This document shows positions 48,944 to 59,973 of a stretch of DNA of 64,000 nt, one piece after another. The stretch's first letter is position 1. The number at the start of each line of letters is the position of its first letter. Origin of the DNA: Dromaius novaehollandiae. Lineage: Eukaryota; Chordata; Aves; Casuariiformes; Dromaiidae. The DNA lies in NCBI RefSeq assembly GCF_036370855.1, contig NC_088112.1:20328469-20392468 (forward strand). The letters are read 5' to 3'. A program made the position numbers and the translations under genes. Below the pieces are notes generated by a model, which worked only from the letters and a program-made list of their open reading frames with translations, did not search any database and was not told the origin of the DNA.

Positions 48944-51900
48944 GTAAATAAATCCAAAATAAATTTGGTCTTTTGTTGTTTACCTGATTCGTGAAACTGA
49001 TTGGTTATGATTTCACTGCTTTTCTCTGACAAAAATTCCAATAATTTTCACTAGAATCCAGAGAATTTTATATCAGATCTTCACATTGTCCTTACTGCCT
49101 GGAAATTAGGGTAACTTATTTTCTTCTGACAAAATTTTTCCTTTTACCCATAGGTCTGTTGTCCGTTTTGAAGTGTACTACATTTTCACTGTTCCCTTGT
49201 ATCAGGAATGGGACCACCGATGTCAGTAGTTTGCTTATGAACAAAATGTTGTTCAGTATGAATAAAAACATAATTACCTAATCTGGTCCTAGTGATATTG
49301 ATGAAGTCAGCTGGCCTAGTGCAGTCGAGTACTGTCTTTAGTGAATATAAGCTGCTTCATAGGAAAACATGTTACAGTAGCTGTAGTCTTGGTCTATTTT
49401 TTGAATAGTTCACAGGAGATCTAGAAGGGAGTTTTAAAAGATAAATGAGAAATGTCTTAAAATTAACATATATATAATTCTTTTTTTTTTTCTCTCATTT
49501 TCTAGGTTTTGGGTTAATCAAACTTGATTTGAAAACTAAATCTGAAAATGGACTGGTGAGTTGGTCCTGAAATGTCTCAATGTTCTTCTGTTTAGTATAT
49601 ATTCATTTTAAAAGTGTAAATATGTATCCCTTACTCTTCCCTTACCCATTTTCATGTATATTATAACCTTGCAAGGTACACTGTATTTACATTTTAAATC
49701 TGTCATGAGACTATGCACAAGGTAGAGTGGAAGATATGGTGAAGGGCTCCTTTGCAGATAATTTCTGGCTACGAAATTACAGTCCTTTTTGAAGCCATCT
49801 CCGTGGCTGTGCTAGAAGTGACACTGCCTCCTTCCTGCACACTAATTTCAATTTATTAAGGGTTGTGCTCTCGTAGAATTTTTTCTGTACAGGCTTTGCT
49901 TTAGCTGTACACTGGCATGGGGCACAAACTCTCTGAGGGCTATTAGCCAGCATTTCAGAATAATGCTTTGCTCAAGGCTGCTTATCAGTTTTAAAAGAGA
50001 ACTTACACGCAGGTGTGATTGGTGGTTTTTCCACTTCCTGCAGTCAGAATTTCTGAAAGTATGATTTCTAAATACGCTGTGTGCTATTTTTCTTATCTGT
50101 TAATAAACAAGTATAGTTGCAATATAACTGCTTATTGGAGCTAATCTTTACAACATCTTTATGAGGGATGTATTTGCAGACTTGCATGCTGATTCACAGA
50201 TACACCTTGTACACTAGCTTATCAGACCAGCACCTTTTTTTGTTATGTTACCAGTAAGAATTATCCACATCGCTGCCCCATATCCATTCCTTTAGTGTGA
50301 AATATTTTTGATCCCTGACACACTGAAATTTCTGTGGGGCAAGCATGTGTTGATATTACTGACTAGCAAACATGTTCTTAAAGCTTTTGAGAACGCTGCA
50401 GTATTAAATATTATCCCAAATTATAATGACTGATACATTCTACAAATGTAAGTATTTACCTGTGTGTATATATATTTTTTTTCTTTTTTAGGAATTTACA
50501 AGCTCAGGTTCAGCAAACTCAGAAACAAGCAAAGTTAGTGGTAGTTTGGAAACAAAATACAGATGGGTGGAATACGGGTTGATGTTCACAGAAAAATGGA
50601 ACACTGACAACACATTAGGCACCGAGATTACTCTCGAAGATCAGGTAATTTTTGGCTCAAAAGATACAATTTACAAATTCTCTTATGACAATCTCCTTTT
50701 TAATTCTAAACGCAACTATTGAATTTCTTTTCTGTTCAGCTTGCACAAGGACTGAAGCTCACGTTTGACTCTTCATTTTCTCCTAACACTGGGTAAGAAG
50801 TGACTAAGCTTCAGTGACAAAAAAGGCATTTTTGGTTTTAGTTGTCCAGAATACCATCTTATTCTTTTACTCTTTCTGCCATAAGATATAAAGACAGGTA
50901 ATAATCAGTGTATGATAAAAATCATGACACGTCATTGAAATCTTAGTATTAATGATCCCTTTTTAAACCTGAGTTACAGCAAGCAAAATTTTAAATATAA
51001 TAACTTGCAAATTAGAGTAAGAATTGGAGAAGAAAAGACTATTTATTTATTTATTTATTTATTTTTGCCCCTGTTGCTTATTTTTGGCCATGTCAGGAGA
51101 TGTGTACTTAGCTACTGTCTGAATAAAAACTCTGAACAAATCAACTGCAATTCAGAGCTTAACAAGCTCCATAAGCCAGTTGGCTACAGCTCTAATAGGT
51201 TGATGCAGTAATTGGGTTCATCTCCCAAGCTGAATTTATCATTTAAATTCTTGCTGGGCATAATGTGGCTTGGTAGTGGATGGGTACTTCTGACATTGTG
51301 ATTGGGTGCCACGTTTTATGTGGGCCAGAGGGATTAAGCAGCAGCTGTAGGACTAGATGTTTTTTTTTTTTCCCCTGATTATCTTTTTGCAAATAATGTT
51401 GCCAGTGAGTCAAAATAGACAAAATATTCAGAGAACTAGCTTTCCATAGGAGCACACTGCACTGCAGGCTATCAGGGTAACAATCTCTCTGAAGATTTCA
51501 GCCTGTTTTCTGGATTTATTATCCTCCATTGTAAATTGCTTTCACTCCATTCTTAATTCTAGATTAACTGGGCATCTACAGAATAGTCTCTAATTTTTGG
51601 TTTGATAATTTTGTTTTATCTGGTAGAATTATTAAAAAAAATGTATGAGAGAATGACAAGTAACAGCTCTATAGCTATTTCTCAGGAACTTCATAGACCT
51701 TACAACATCTGACTTATAACTGAATTCCCTGCTTTGTGGGGAGACCATTATAATCCGAATAAATGGCGTGAGATTCAATCCTGTTGCGACCAGGCTTAAG
51801 TTGATAGGGGTGCCTCATGTGTGAATGTGACACACCTTCTCCCCCCCTCTTTACTACTGTCCTTGGTGAGTCTTTTAACTGGGAAAGTCATTTTCAGAAA

Positions 51901-54900
51901 TGCCCCATGTTAGCTTGCATCTGTCCCCATGGACACTGGTAGGAAGATATTCCACTGACGTTTATGGAAATTGGAGGCAAGGTAATGTTTTTAATGAGTG
52001 CTTTTGGCATTCCTGCTCTTTATCTCTGATTTCCTCCTATACTGCTACAGAAGAGAGGTATTTAGGCATGAACAACAGAGCAATGCAAAATGTAAGAAAT
52101 TCTTGAATCTGATGTGGGAAAAAAAAATAAAAAGGAAAAAGAACAATTGCTATATAGATCTGACACAGCAAGATTTGCCGTTCTTGGAGACTTTTGCTAG
52201 CTGAAGTAGAATGTTGATTTGCAATTTAAAATTGGTCTGATTTTTCTGGGAAAACTTCAGAAAAAGATTTGGTCAAAGACAGAAGAGAATTGTAAGTTAG
52301 AAAGAAAAGAAAAAGGACAAAAAGATTAAGAGTAGCTGAATATACTAGATGTGACTCTTCTGCCTTGTGAGGATCTGCTCCCTTGATATAAACACTCAGA
52401 CACATGAGAAAATACTGTTCTGGCCACTAATATAAAAGGAAGCAAATGACTCGGAGAAGTTTATTTGTGTGTTTACTTCAAAAGGAAACAAACCTGGCAG
52501 CCTTTCCTACAGCTATAACTATTAAAATTTATATGTAAAGCATTGTAAGGACAAAGGGGGGTGCTAGAGCCACTGAAGTAGCTCACTCCCTTAGCAGCAA
52601 AGACTTCCCCTCAGGCAGCTGGAGGCAAAGTAGCATTTCTTAACTTCTGTCACAGTAAAAGAAATTATCCAGTTAACTAGGATTGTCTAAGAATTGTTTG
52701 TGTTCAACAGCCCAATGACTGCTGACTTTCTGTGGCGAACCTGTAAACTGTTACAGTTTCTATTACTTCCTTCTCTCTAGCAAACTTCAAAAAAATCCGA
52801 TCTGTGTGACATGACAAATTGCTTTTGTCACCTCGGGTCTAGCTTATTGTGCTGCTGCCTTTTCAACACAACTCGGAAGTGCTTAGTAGTATACCACACA
52901 TCATTTTATTGCTTTATTGCACATAATTTACTGCAGATGAATTAAGTTTTTGCAAGTCTACAATGTAGAAGGTGACATATAATGTGGATCTCCAGGTATG
53001 TATACTTTTTTTCAGGAACTGTTACGGTGAATTAAAGTAACTGACTTGATTAGAGTGCTACATAAGAGCCTACCTTCTCAAATATGTATATTTTTTTCCT
53101 TTAGGAAAAAGAGTGCTAAAGTTAAGACAGGATACAAAAGGGAACACATCAACATTGGCTGTGACATGGATTTTGATATTGCTGGTCCTTCAATACGTGG
53201 AGCTCTGGTGGTTGGCTATGAGGGTTGGTTGGCAGGTTACCAAATGACTTTTGAGACAGCTAAGTCCAGAGTAACCCAGAGCAACTTTGCTGTTGGCTAT
53301 AAAACTGATGAATTCCAGCTTCATACTAATGTGTAAGTATTGGCAGAGAGGCATTTTAAAAAAAGAATTTAAAAGGATTTTGCTGTTTACTAGAAGATTG
53401 ATAGGAAAAGATTTTCAACATTGGTAAAAGAGGGAATGGTGGATTTCACATTCCAAGCTGGAAATGCAAACTGCAATTTTGCATTAGCTTTTGTTTGAAT
53501 TATGTGGGTGAGGGAGTGTATGATGAAAAGAACTGGAACTCAGTGAGTACTCAAGCATTCAGAGTCTGTCCTAAAAGATCTTTAGTGGAATAATAAAACA
53601 AGTAAATTACATAATTTTTTTTTTCATGAAAGAAAAAGTAAAAGCAGTACCTCCCTTTTGCATGTGCCAAGATCAAATTGAAAATGGTAGCTTGATCTAT
53701 AGGAGACAGAATTAATCAGAGGGTGAACAAGAACAGGAGAAAAAGGAAATGAATGGAAGAGCTATGGACCGTTTGTGTTAGTACTGGAAGAGATATGGTG
53801 TAAAAGTTTGTCTTAGTACTGAAACTCCTAATAATCTATTTACACAAGCATTTGTCTTTTCTGCATGTGTGTGCAGTGGGAAAACAGGACAAAATTTCAT
53901 GCAAACCTTCATTTTTCCATCTTATGAAAAACCAACGTATGCCTTTTGACAGTTTTTTAAGATTAGGCAATCACTAATCCTTTCCCCCTTCTCTCCACCC
54001 CCACCCCCCACCCCCCCCAGTATTCCCTTAGGTAATTGGATATTTTGCGTGTAGCAGAGCTTTTGCAGGCTGTTCCCATTTGGGGGCTGAAGAACTGTTC
54101 TGCTTTCTTGGAGCTGCTTCTTCAAAGGCTTTCTGTTCTGTTTCATGCTGTTTTGCAGAGATCTGGTTTAGGAACCCCAAATTGCTTACAGAACAATTGA
54201 ACTTTCACAGGCCCGAGACTATGTTTGGGGGATTGCCAAAGCACAAAAGTGTGGGCAGAAAACTTCCATCAAAACAATATGTGGGATCCCCTTCCACTCA
54301 GTAGTTATGAGCTATTTTCTCAAACACAATGACTTTCAACACTGTGATACCGTAGTAGTTAAAACATTGTATTATGGGCCTTTGCTATAAAATGCTGTCA
54401 TTATTATTACTTTTAATTAAGGCAAAAAACTTCAGAAACAAACTTCAGAACAGTACAGTAAGATCTGAGCTCCTCCTGCTATCTCTTTGATCCCTGAAGG
54501 TCTGTTTCTTTGGTAGCTATTACTGTACATAAATGATAAATAATCTGTAAGAGGAAGCCTAGTTTGTTTATTATTCATACTCCACAAGCCGAAAGGCAAA
54601 AACATTAATGTGTGATATGAACAGAAATTTTAATTATTGGTATTAATGGATTTCTTAGGTACTTTTAACGTGTTTCAGCTCTGAAACATGACTGGGTTTC
54701 TGCAAAATCCAGGAAAGAGACTTGTATTTGGAATTCCCATCGCTAGCATGCTGGCTTATATCTAGACAGTTCAGTGTTTCAAAGAAATATGGCACAGTAG
54801 ATAAATTTACTAGGTGGGGCTTGAGAAATCTTGTTTTGTTTCTGGCTGTTTCACAGACCAGTTGATGACTTGAACAAGTCACTTAAACGTGCCTAAATAT

Positions 54901-57900
54901 CTTCATTTGCATAGGGGGAAAGTGCTATTATTATTAGAATTAAAAGGAGCTTTTACTTTTTTTTAATAATATATGATAACTAAAGGGAGGTAGGGCTGGA
55001 TAATTTCTACTTTGAAATATGACTTTCCTCGTTTTTTGAGCATAGCTCAGACCCCCCCTAATGTTGCAGGTCAAGACAGAGCTGTATGGGAAGCTTGCAC
55101 AAAATCTGCCTGTATAACCAGCTCTACTCAGTCCTTTTTAATCCCTCCTTTTCTTGAGAACCAAGCACATGCAGTTATATGTGAGCTTCAGTCTTATCTG
55201 AAGTAAGTATTGTAGTGTTTTTCTGGAAGAATTGCTCTAACAATTTAAAAGGCTGCTGCTATTGCTTGAACTTTTAAATGGGCATATTACTATTGTCCGT
55301 GCAACTGTTATAAACTAATAAACATTGGACCAGATGGAAAAAAAAACTGGTAAACTGGAGAGTTCCAGGTAAAACTAGAGAGATCCTAAATCTGCCTTTT
55401 TTTTTAATCATTAAAGGTTGTGTATACTTTAATAATTGGAGCCAGTTTATTTCATAATTTAGAAATAATCAGAAGTATTTTATTTGCAGAGGTCTTCATG
55501 TGGTTTAAAGCCTGTTTTATGCAATGTGTTTATATCCTCTTTTAAGAAAATGAGCTAAAAATGGAAATTCAAATGCTCACAATTTTACTAGGAGTGAAAG
55601 ACTTATAGAAATCTTTTGCTCTTGTTTTTAAGATCTGGATTGCTTCTAAGGTTCTGCATTTTATGTACTACACTGTATTTGCATTGTGACATTGGTGTAA
55701 ATAGTAATTGAAGTTCTACTACTCATTAGCAGTGATTGAAGCTTCTCATCATTTAACTGTTGGCTAGTGCTTTATGGGAACTGAAATTAGTTTCATTTCG
55801 GTTTCTAGTCCAGAGATATCTATAGTGCAAATATATCATTAGGACTGCTGCAAATGGTATTAATTTACAAGAGCTGATATACTTGGATATTAAATTGTCA
55901 TCTTCACTTCTAATGCGGTTCATCTATGTCTGATAAAAACATGCTGATGAGGCAGTGTTAGGGTGACTGCTCTTCTGTAGATGGGTGCTCAGTCTCTGTG
56001 ATTAGGTTACTGCCCTTTCAGGGCACTGAGAAGATGTATGTCTGGGAAAATAATTACTTCACAAATGTACAGAGAAGAATGAATCTCTTTACTGCAAAGA
56101 CTCCCATCTACAGAGAAGGGAAAATTGGAACCTTTCATCATTATTAGCCTATTTCTGATAGTTTGTCCTGGCTTTTCTTCAGTTTCACAAGTTGTTTGTT
56201 GAAATATGGTAACTGTCAATGAATTTAAGCATTTATAAAAGACTTTTTAATCAATCTGGCCTAATATGTCAATCATAGGTGTTACAGATACTGAATGAGG
56301 TATAAGTGAATGCTTTGCAAATATAGCTCTTACTGAAAAAGATGGTATTTTGGGGGTCCAGTTTAAAACTAGACTAATGTATTAATTTCAGGAATGATGG
56401 AACAGAATTTGGAGGCTCTATTTACCAGAAGGTGAATGATAAATTGGAAACTGCTGTGAATCTTGCTTGGACAGCTGGTAATAGCAACACCCGCTTTGGA
56501 ATAGCAGCCAAGTATCAGATTGATCCAGATGCCTCTTTTTCTGTGAGTGCAATACATGTACATTTATGAGCATTTGAAAACAAGCTCTTGTAATGGAAAT
56601 GTGAAGCAACCTTATATCAGTGAGTAAAGTACATTTTTGATGCAATTCCTTGGGGTGTAGTTGGCACGCTCTGTTTTTCTTGATTTTTTTTTTTTTTTTT
56701 TTTTGTAAGCATGACACCATAACTATTGAATTTACCTTGAAAGTGATACAGAATGCTTTATGCTATGTTATGCTACCCAGTGGCACTGGCCAGTGCTACT
56801 GGGCTCTGTTATGAACATTTCTCATGTCAGTCTTATTGAAAAAAATGAAAAATTTGGTTAATAAAAGCCATTGCTGTCTATAGCATTGTAGATTGGTCGA
56901 GATTTTGGATGTAAGTTATGGCAAAATTAACTCTGTTATGTTTGTGATTTGAAACATGAAATCATTTACCACACTTAAAAGGCATTATTCAAGAAGAAGA
57001 AATATACCAAATTATTTACATTCTGTATTTTTTCTCTTTTAGGCTAAAGTGAATAACTCCAGTCTGATCGGTTTAGGATACACACAGACTTTGAAGCCAG
57101 GTAAGTCTATGCAGAAGAAATTCAGACATCAGATAAACTATATTTTAGTCTTGAAATACTGAAGGATTTCTTGTGACAAAATGTGACTAGTTCTGCAACA
57201 CTGCTGTCCTACTTAGCAACCTAATAATGAACTTCTGAGGGACTGCTCTGTTAATTCTGGACATCATCAGAAGCAGAATTATTAGAGACCACCATCCACT
57301 GACCAGTCAGATACACTTTTGTGTTCATACAAAGTATATCTACAGTTAGGTGTTTGATAGATAGGTACATGAATTTTTAGTACTTTCAGTTTCCTGCCGA
57401 GTTTCTTTTGCTTGAAAATGTGACACTGCCAAGATCCACTGGTCCAAGGAAGAGGAGAAATCTTATTGCTACACAACTGGTTTTAATGTAGTCAAATCTG
57501 CTGCCAGAATACCAAGCAGATTGACATAGAGATATTCCAGTAGACTGGGATTAGGCCTTTTCATCCATAGATTTTAAAGTGGTTTAGAAAGGTGGGTGAG
57601 TACTGAGCTCCCAATTTTTCTATTATTACTTTTTGACTACCTCACTCTAAAATTAGATTAATCAGTGGACTAACATGAGTCAACTGACTTGGATTTTTAA
57701 GTACTTGGAATGATAAAAAGAAGCAGAGTCTGGTGTCATGGTTTATTTATCAAAACTTACAGGTTAAATTCAGAAAGATTTCCCATTCATAGCTCTACTA
57801 GTCTGCAAGCTGTTTTGAAAAAAAACAGTCATAACAAGCATAGCCACCAAATTACATTTACTTAGCTCCCCAAGCAGCAACACATGCATTGCAATTACTG

Positions 57901-58054
57901 AATCTAAGGCTCGTTTCAAGTTTTAACAGTTATCTTCTCTCTCATTTCTGTCTATTTTACAGGTATCAAACTGACATTGTCAGCTTTGTTGGATGGCAAG
58001 AATGTTAATGCAGGTGGTCACAAACTTGGTCTAGGACTGGAATTTGAAGCATAA
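48877..58054 (+). CDS. VDAC1: VDAC1, voltage-dependent anion channel 1 (eight coding exons, 283 aa)
   Basis: This is the main mitochondrial outer-membrane porin, which passes ATP/ADP, phosphate and small metabolites and docks hexokinase. Eight coding exons (48877-48943, 49506-49555, 50492-50644, 50740-50792, 53105-53332, 56392-56542, 57043-57100, 57963-58054) all have AG/GT borders and join in phase to 283 residues, the usual VDAC1 length. I see the N-terminal pore helix (residues 1-25, starting [16 protein letters not shown]) with K20 and the Gly-rich GYGFG hinge at 21-25. Also visible are E73, the membrane-facing glutamate tied to hexokinase and DCCD binding, and the GLK motif at 94-96. The rest fits the 19-strand beta-barrel of the family. 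The many residues shared with human VDAC1 (for example the C-terminal [11 protein letters not shown]) separate it from VDAC2, which has an N-terminal extension, and VDAC3. Relative to human VDAC1 as I recall it, C127 is kept and C232 is Ser. The first base of the ATG exon is the -3 A and +4 is G, so the start context is strong whichever first exon is used. Confidence 0.97.
49506..49555 (+). CDS. VDAC1: VDAC1 exon 3 (residues 23-39)
   Basis: A short 50-base exon between TTTTCTAG and GTGAGT. It completes the GYGFG hinge and encodes the first barrel strand ([16 protein letters not shown]), ending in phase 0. The 936-base intron that follows shows nothing recognisable. Confidence 0.96.
50492..50644 (+). 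CDS. VDAC1: VDAC1 exon 4 (residues 40-90)
   Basis: A 153-base exon between a TTTTTTAG acceptor and GTAATT, in phase 0 at both ends. It encodes strands 2 to 5, including E73 in the [12 protein letters not shown] stretch. The next intron is only 95 bases long. Confidence 0.97.
50740..50792 (+). CDS. VDAC1: VDAC1 exon 5 (residues 91-107 and part of 108)
   Basis: A 53-base exon between TCTGTTCAG and GTAAGA. It carries the conserved GLK motif (residues 94-96) and the [10 protein letters not shown] turn, ending in phase 2. Confidence 0.96.
50793..53104 (+). other. VDAC1: VDAC1 intron 5 (2.3 kb)
   Basis: AT-rich intron with a (TTTA)n microsatellite at about 51040-51066. I see no exon or structured RNA in it. 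Confidence 0.8.
51040..51066 (+). repeat. (TTTA)n microsatellite in VDAC1 intron 5
   Basis: About six TTTA units ending in a T run. Confidence 0.9.
53105..53332 (+). CDS. VDAC1: VDAC1 exon 6 (residues 108-184, split codons at both ends)
   Basis: The longest coding exon, 228 bases, between TTTCCTTTAG and GTAAGT. It encodes strands 7 to 12, including [20 protein letters not shown] with C127 and the [11 protein letters not shown] segment. It begins by completing a Gly codon and ends two bases into a Val codon. Confidence 0.97.
53996..54019 (-). repeat. C-rich tract (G-rich on the minus strand)
   Basis: C runs of five, six and eight bases separated by single A bases. The minus strand is therefore G-rich and could form a G-quadruplex, while the + strand could form an i-motif. 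It lies deep inside VDAC1 intron 6. Confidence 0.7.
54790..54945 (+). mobile_element. Degraded MIR-family SINE
   Basis: The stretch GACTTGAACAAGTCACTTAA, followed by a CTTCATTTGCATAGGGGGAAA-like segment and TATTATTATTAG, matches the core-to-3' part of the MIR consensus as I recall it (GACCTTGGGCAAGTCACTTAA ... CATCTGTAAAATGGGGATAATAATA). MIRs were active before amniote radiation, so an old diverged copy is expected in birds and reptiles. The 5' limit is uncertain. Confidence 0.6.
56392..56542 (+). CDS. VDAC1: VDAC1 exon 7 (residues 184-234)
   Basis: A 151-base exon between ATTTCAG and GTGAGT. It encodes the [14 protein letters not shown] and [15 protein letters not shown] strands, with D228 and D230. 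Residue 232 is Ser where human VDAC1 has Cys. The 500-base intron that follows contains a T21 run at 56684-56704. Confidence 0.97.
56684..56704 (+). repeat. T21 homopolymer in VDAC1 intron 7
   Basis: An uninterrupted T run about 140 bases after exon 7. It is too far from the exon 8 acceptor to be its polypyrimidine tract. Confidence 0.9.
57043..57100 (+). CDS. VDAC1: VDAC1 exon 8 (residues 235-253 and part of 254)
   Basis: A 58-base exon between TCTCTTTTAG and GTAAGT, encoding [19 protein letters not shown], ending in phase 1. The 862-base intron that follows shows nothing recognisable. Confidence 0.96.
57963..58054 (+). CDS. VDAC1: VDAC1 exon 9, coding part (residues 254-283 and stop)
   Basis: Begins after TATTTTACAG, encodes the last two strands ([16 protein letters not shown] ... 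LGLGLEFEA) and ends at TAA 58052-58054. The C-terminus EA differs from human QA at the penultimate residue. The exon continues as the 3' UTR. Confidence 0.97.
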
Positions 58055-58905
58055 AAAGTGATTCTACAGTCCCTATTTTGAAAATACTTTCAAGCATAGC
58101 TACCTTCAGAGTATAGTGTACCTTTCAATGTTTTATGTATGGGATGCAAGTTACTGCTAAGTATCAGTCATGCTAGTGCTGGTTAAAGACAGCTAAGCTA
58201 AAGATGTTTCAGAAATGAGACAAAAACAACAAAAAAATCTTAATTCCAGGCTTTTTTGGAATGTTGTTGCCCATCATATCTGCCAACTGCCACATAAGAA
58301 ATGTGAAAGTATTGATTACCTTGACTGAAGTATTGACTGCACAAGGAATATGCTAATGTGATATAAAAACAATGACTTTAAGAATTGCAGACCACTATAG
58401 TGAATTCTGTAAGCTGAATTTCCTGATGCCACAGGTTCAGAGTTTCAGTTCGTGATGGAATGTGTAAATTTGTCTGAAAAAGGGATTTTTTTTTAGATAG
58501 GTATTTCATGAATGTTTTGTCTTATTTAGTTATCTTACACCTACAGCTGTCTTTAGAATGCTTTAGGCTGTCCACCCTGTATAACTGTTGCAGAGGAGGT
58601 TAAATGTGACTCAGCCAGTAATACTTGTCCTGTGCTGTGGTTCCTTTCCCTTGCACTGAACGGAAAGCTTGTAAGACAGAGCCGTAATCAGGGAAGAGTG
58701 TGACTGCAATCACATAGTTGCATCACTTTAAATTTGAAAGGAACTTTTGTTTTATTACCACTTTTTTTTTTAGCAATTAAATGGGTACATTTTTAGAGAG
58801 TCTTCCATTTTGTGTGGAACTAGATCCCAAAATGCTGTACTTGACACTACTAAAAATGGATAAAAAACGCAAACCCAACTTGAATAAAATATTGAAATGT
58901 CACCT
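58055..58905 (+). other. VDAC1: VDAC1 3' UTR (end approximate)
   Basis: AT-rich sequence after the stop codon without a further reading frame. It is bounded by a canonical AATAAA at 58883, giving a UTR of about 0.85 kb. Confidence 0.75.
58883..58888 (+). terminator. VDAC1: VDAC1 poly(A) signal AATAAA
   Basis: Canonical hexamer about 830 bases after the stop, followed by a T/GT-richer stretch beginning near 58912. An ATTAAA variant at 58776-58781 could give a slightly shorter transcript. Confidence 0.75.
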
Positions 58906-59635
58906 TCTACTTTGTCTTATATTGACTGTAGAAATAACTTTGTACTAATTCTTGGTTCTCGAAACAGAGCAGCAGCATCTTATTGCATGTTTTCTAGCAC
59001 ATACTAAATAATTTGGTACATTTATTGAGGCAGCCAGTTTTGCAAACCTCATGAAAGTGTTTCTCAGGACAAGCCGTAAAAATCCACAGTACACGAGATG
59101 ATGAATGACCAACTGTTCTGTCTTCAGAGCCAACAACTTCAAGAGAATTAAGGGCTGTATTCACCTTTAAAGCCTTCTGCCTACTGGTGATGGCCTTGTG
59201 CTGGTTGGCCCCTTACCTGTAACTGTTAAGTAACTCCCCAGAAGCCTTCAGCTACCTCTCCCTGGTGCCTAGGTAGAGGGACTGAGACCATCTAATACAG
59301 AGAATGCAAGGTAATGGGATGAGCTTATCTTTTTCACTGCAGAATTCACCAAGTTGAATTACCTTGCATAAACAAACTAAGTGGTGAGAAGAAGGAATGG
59401 GTACGAGCTGGGGCACATTTCAGTCACTTCAAGTATTTTTATCTTTTTGTATGTGAACGATTGACCTCGCTGGTATGGCGATGGGAGGAGATTGTATGTA
59501 GGATAAGATGGGTGCGGCCCTCTTCTAGACTTCTCCCACAGAAATCAACCAGCTCAAACACTAAATTGGCAGAGGGTCAAAATTAATTTGTGCGCACTGT
59601 ACAGACTGTGTGTAAGGAAGGAGAAAACCCGCATT
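58906..59635. other. Short spacer between VDAC1 and the next gene
   Basis: About 0.7 kb with no ORF of substance, lying between the VDAC1 poly(A) site and the CpG island of the next gene. I see no recognisable element. Confidence 0.7.
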
Positions 59636-59711
59636 TCTGTCCTCGGGCTGGGCCGCGCCCGCCCCGCCCCAACGGTCGCGCCCGCCTCAACGGTCGCGCC
59701 GGCCCCGTCTG

Positions 59712-59804
59712 TGCGCATGCGCGGCCTCAGCGGCGCTTCCCGCGCACGCGCAGTTCCCGCACACCGACCTGCCTCCTCCCCCCGGCCCCTCGCGCGCATG
59801 CGCC
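59712..59804 (+). promoter_or_regulatory. Cluster of three NRF-1-type sites
   Basis: TGCGCATGCGCG at 59712-59723 and CGCGCACGCGCA at 59741-59752 match the NRF-1 consensus YGCGCAYGCGCR fully. CGCGCATGCGCC at 59793-59804 matches except for the last base. They lie 60-155 bases upstream of the ATG, where NRF-1 sites usually act. Confidence 0.75.
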
Positions 59805-59861
59805 CGGGCCGCGCGGCGCCGGGGGGCGGCGCCATCGCCACGTCGGTGGGGGCAGCCCGCG

Positions 59862-59872
59862 AACATGGCGGC
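59862..59872 (+). promoter_or_regulatory. YY1-type motif overlapping the start codon
   Basis: AACATGGCGGC fits the long YY1 motif AANATGGCGGC, and its ATG is the proposed start codon. In many housekeeping genes this element sits just downstream of the transcription start and doubles as the translation start region. Confidence 0.65.
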
Positions 59873-59973
59873 CGCCAGCGAGAGGGGCGCCCCGGCGGCA
59901 GCGGCCCGCGCTCTCTGCCTGCTGCTGCTGCTCTGCGGCTGGGCCTTGGCGGCCCGCGGCGAGGCGGCCCCCG
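59865..59973 (+). CDS. KCT2: KCT2-like exon 1 (signal peptide)
   Basis: 109 coding bases ending CCCCG before GTGAGCG. The predicted signal peptide covers about residues 1-29. The upstream sequence has no in-frame ATG in as good a context. Confidence 0.8.

Larger units (their letters stand above)
53333..56391 (+). other. VDAC1: VDAC1 intron 6 (3.1 kb)
   Basis: Contains a C-rich tract at about 53996-54019 and a MIR-like SINE relic at about 54790-54945. ORFs in the interval have no homology I recognise and lack matching splice phase. Confidence 0.75.
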
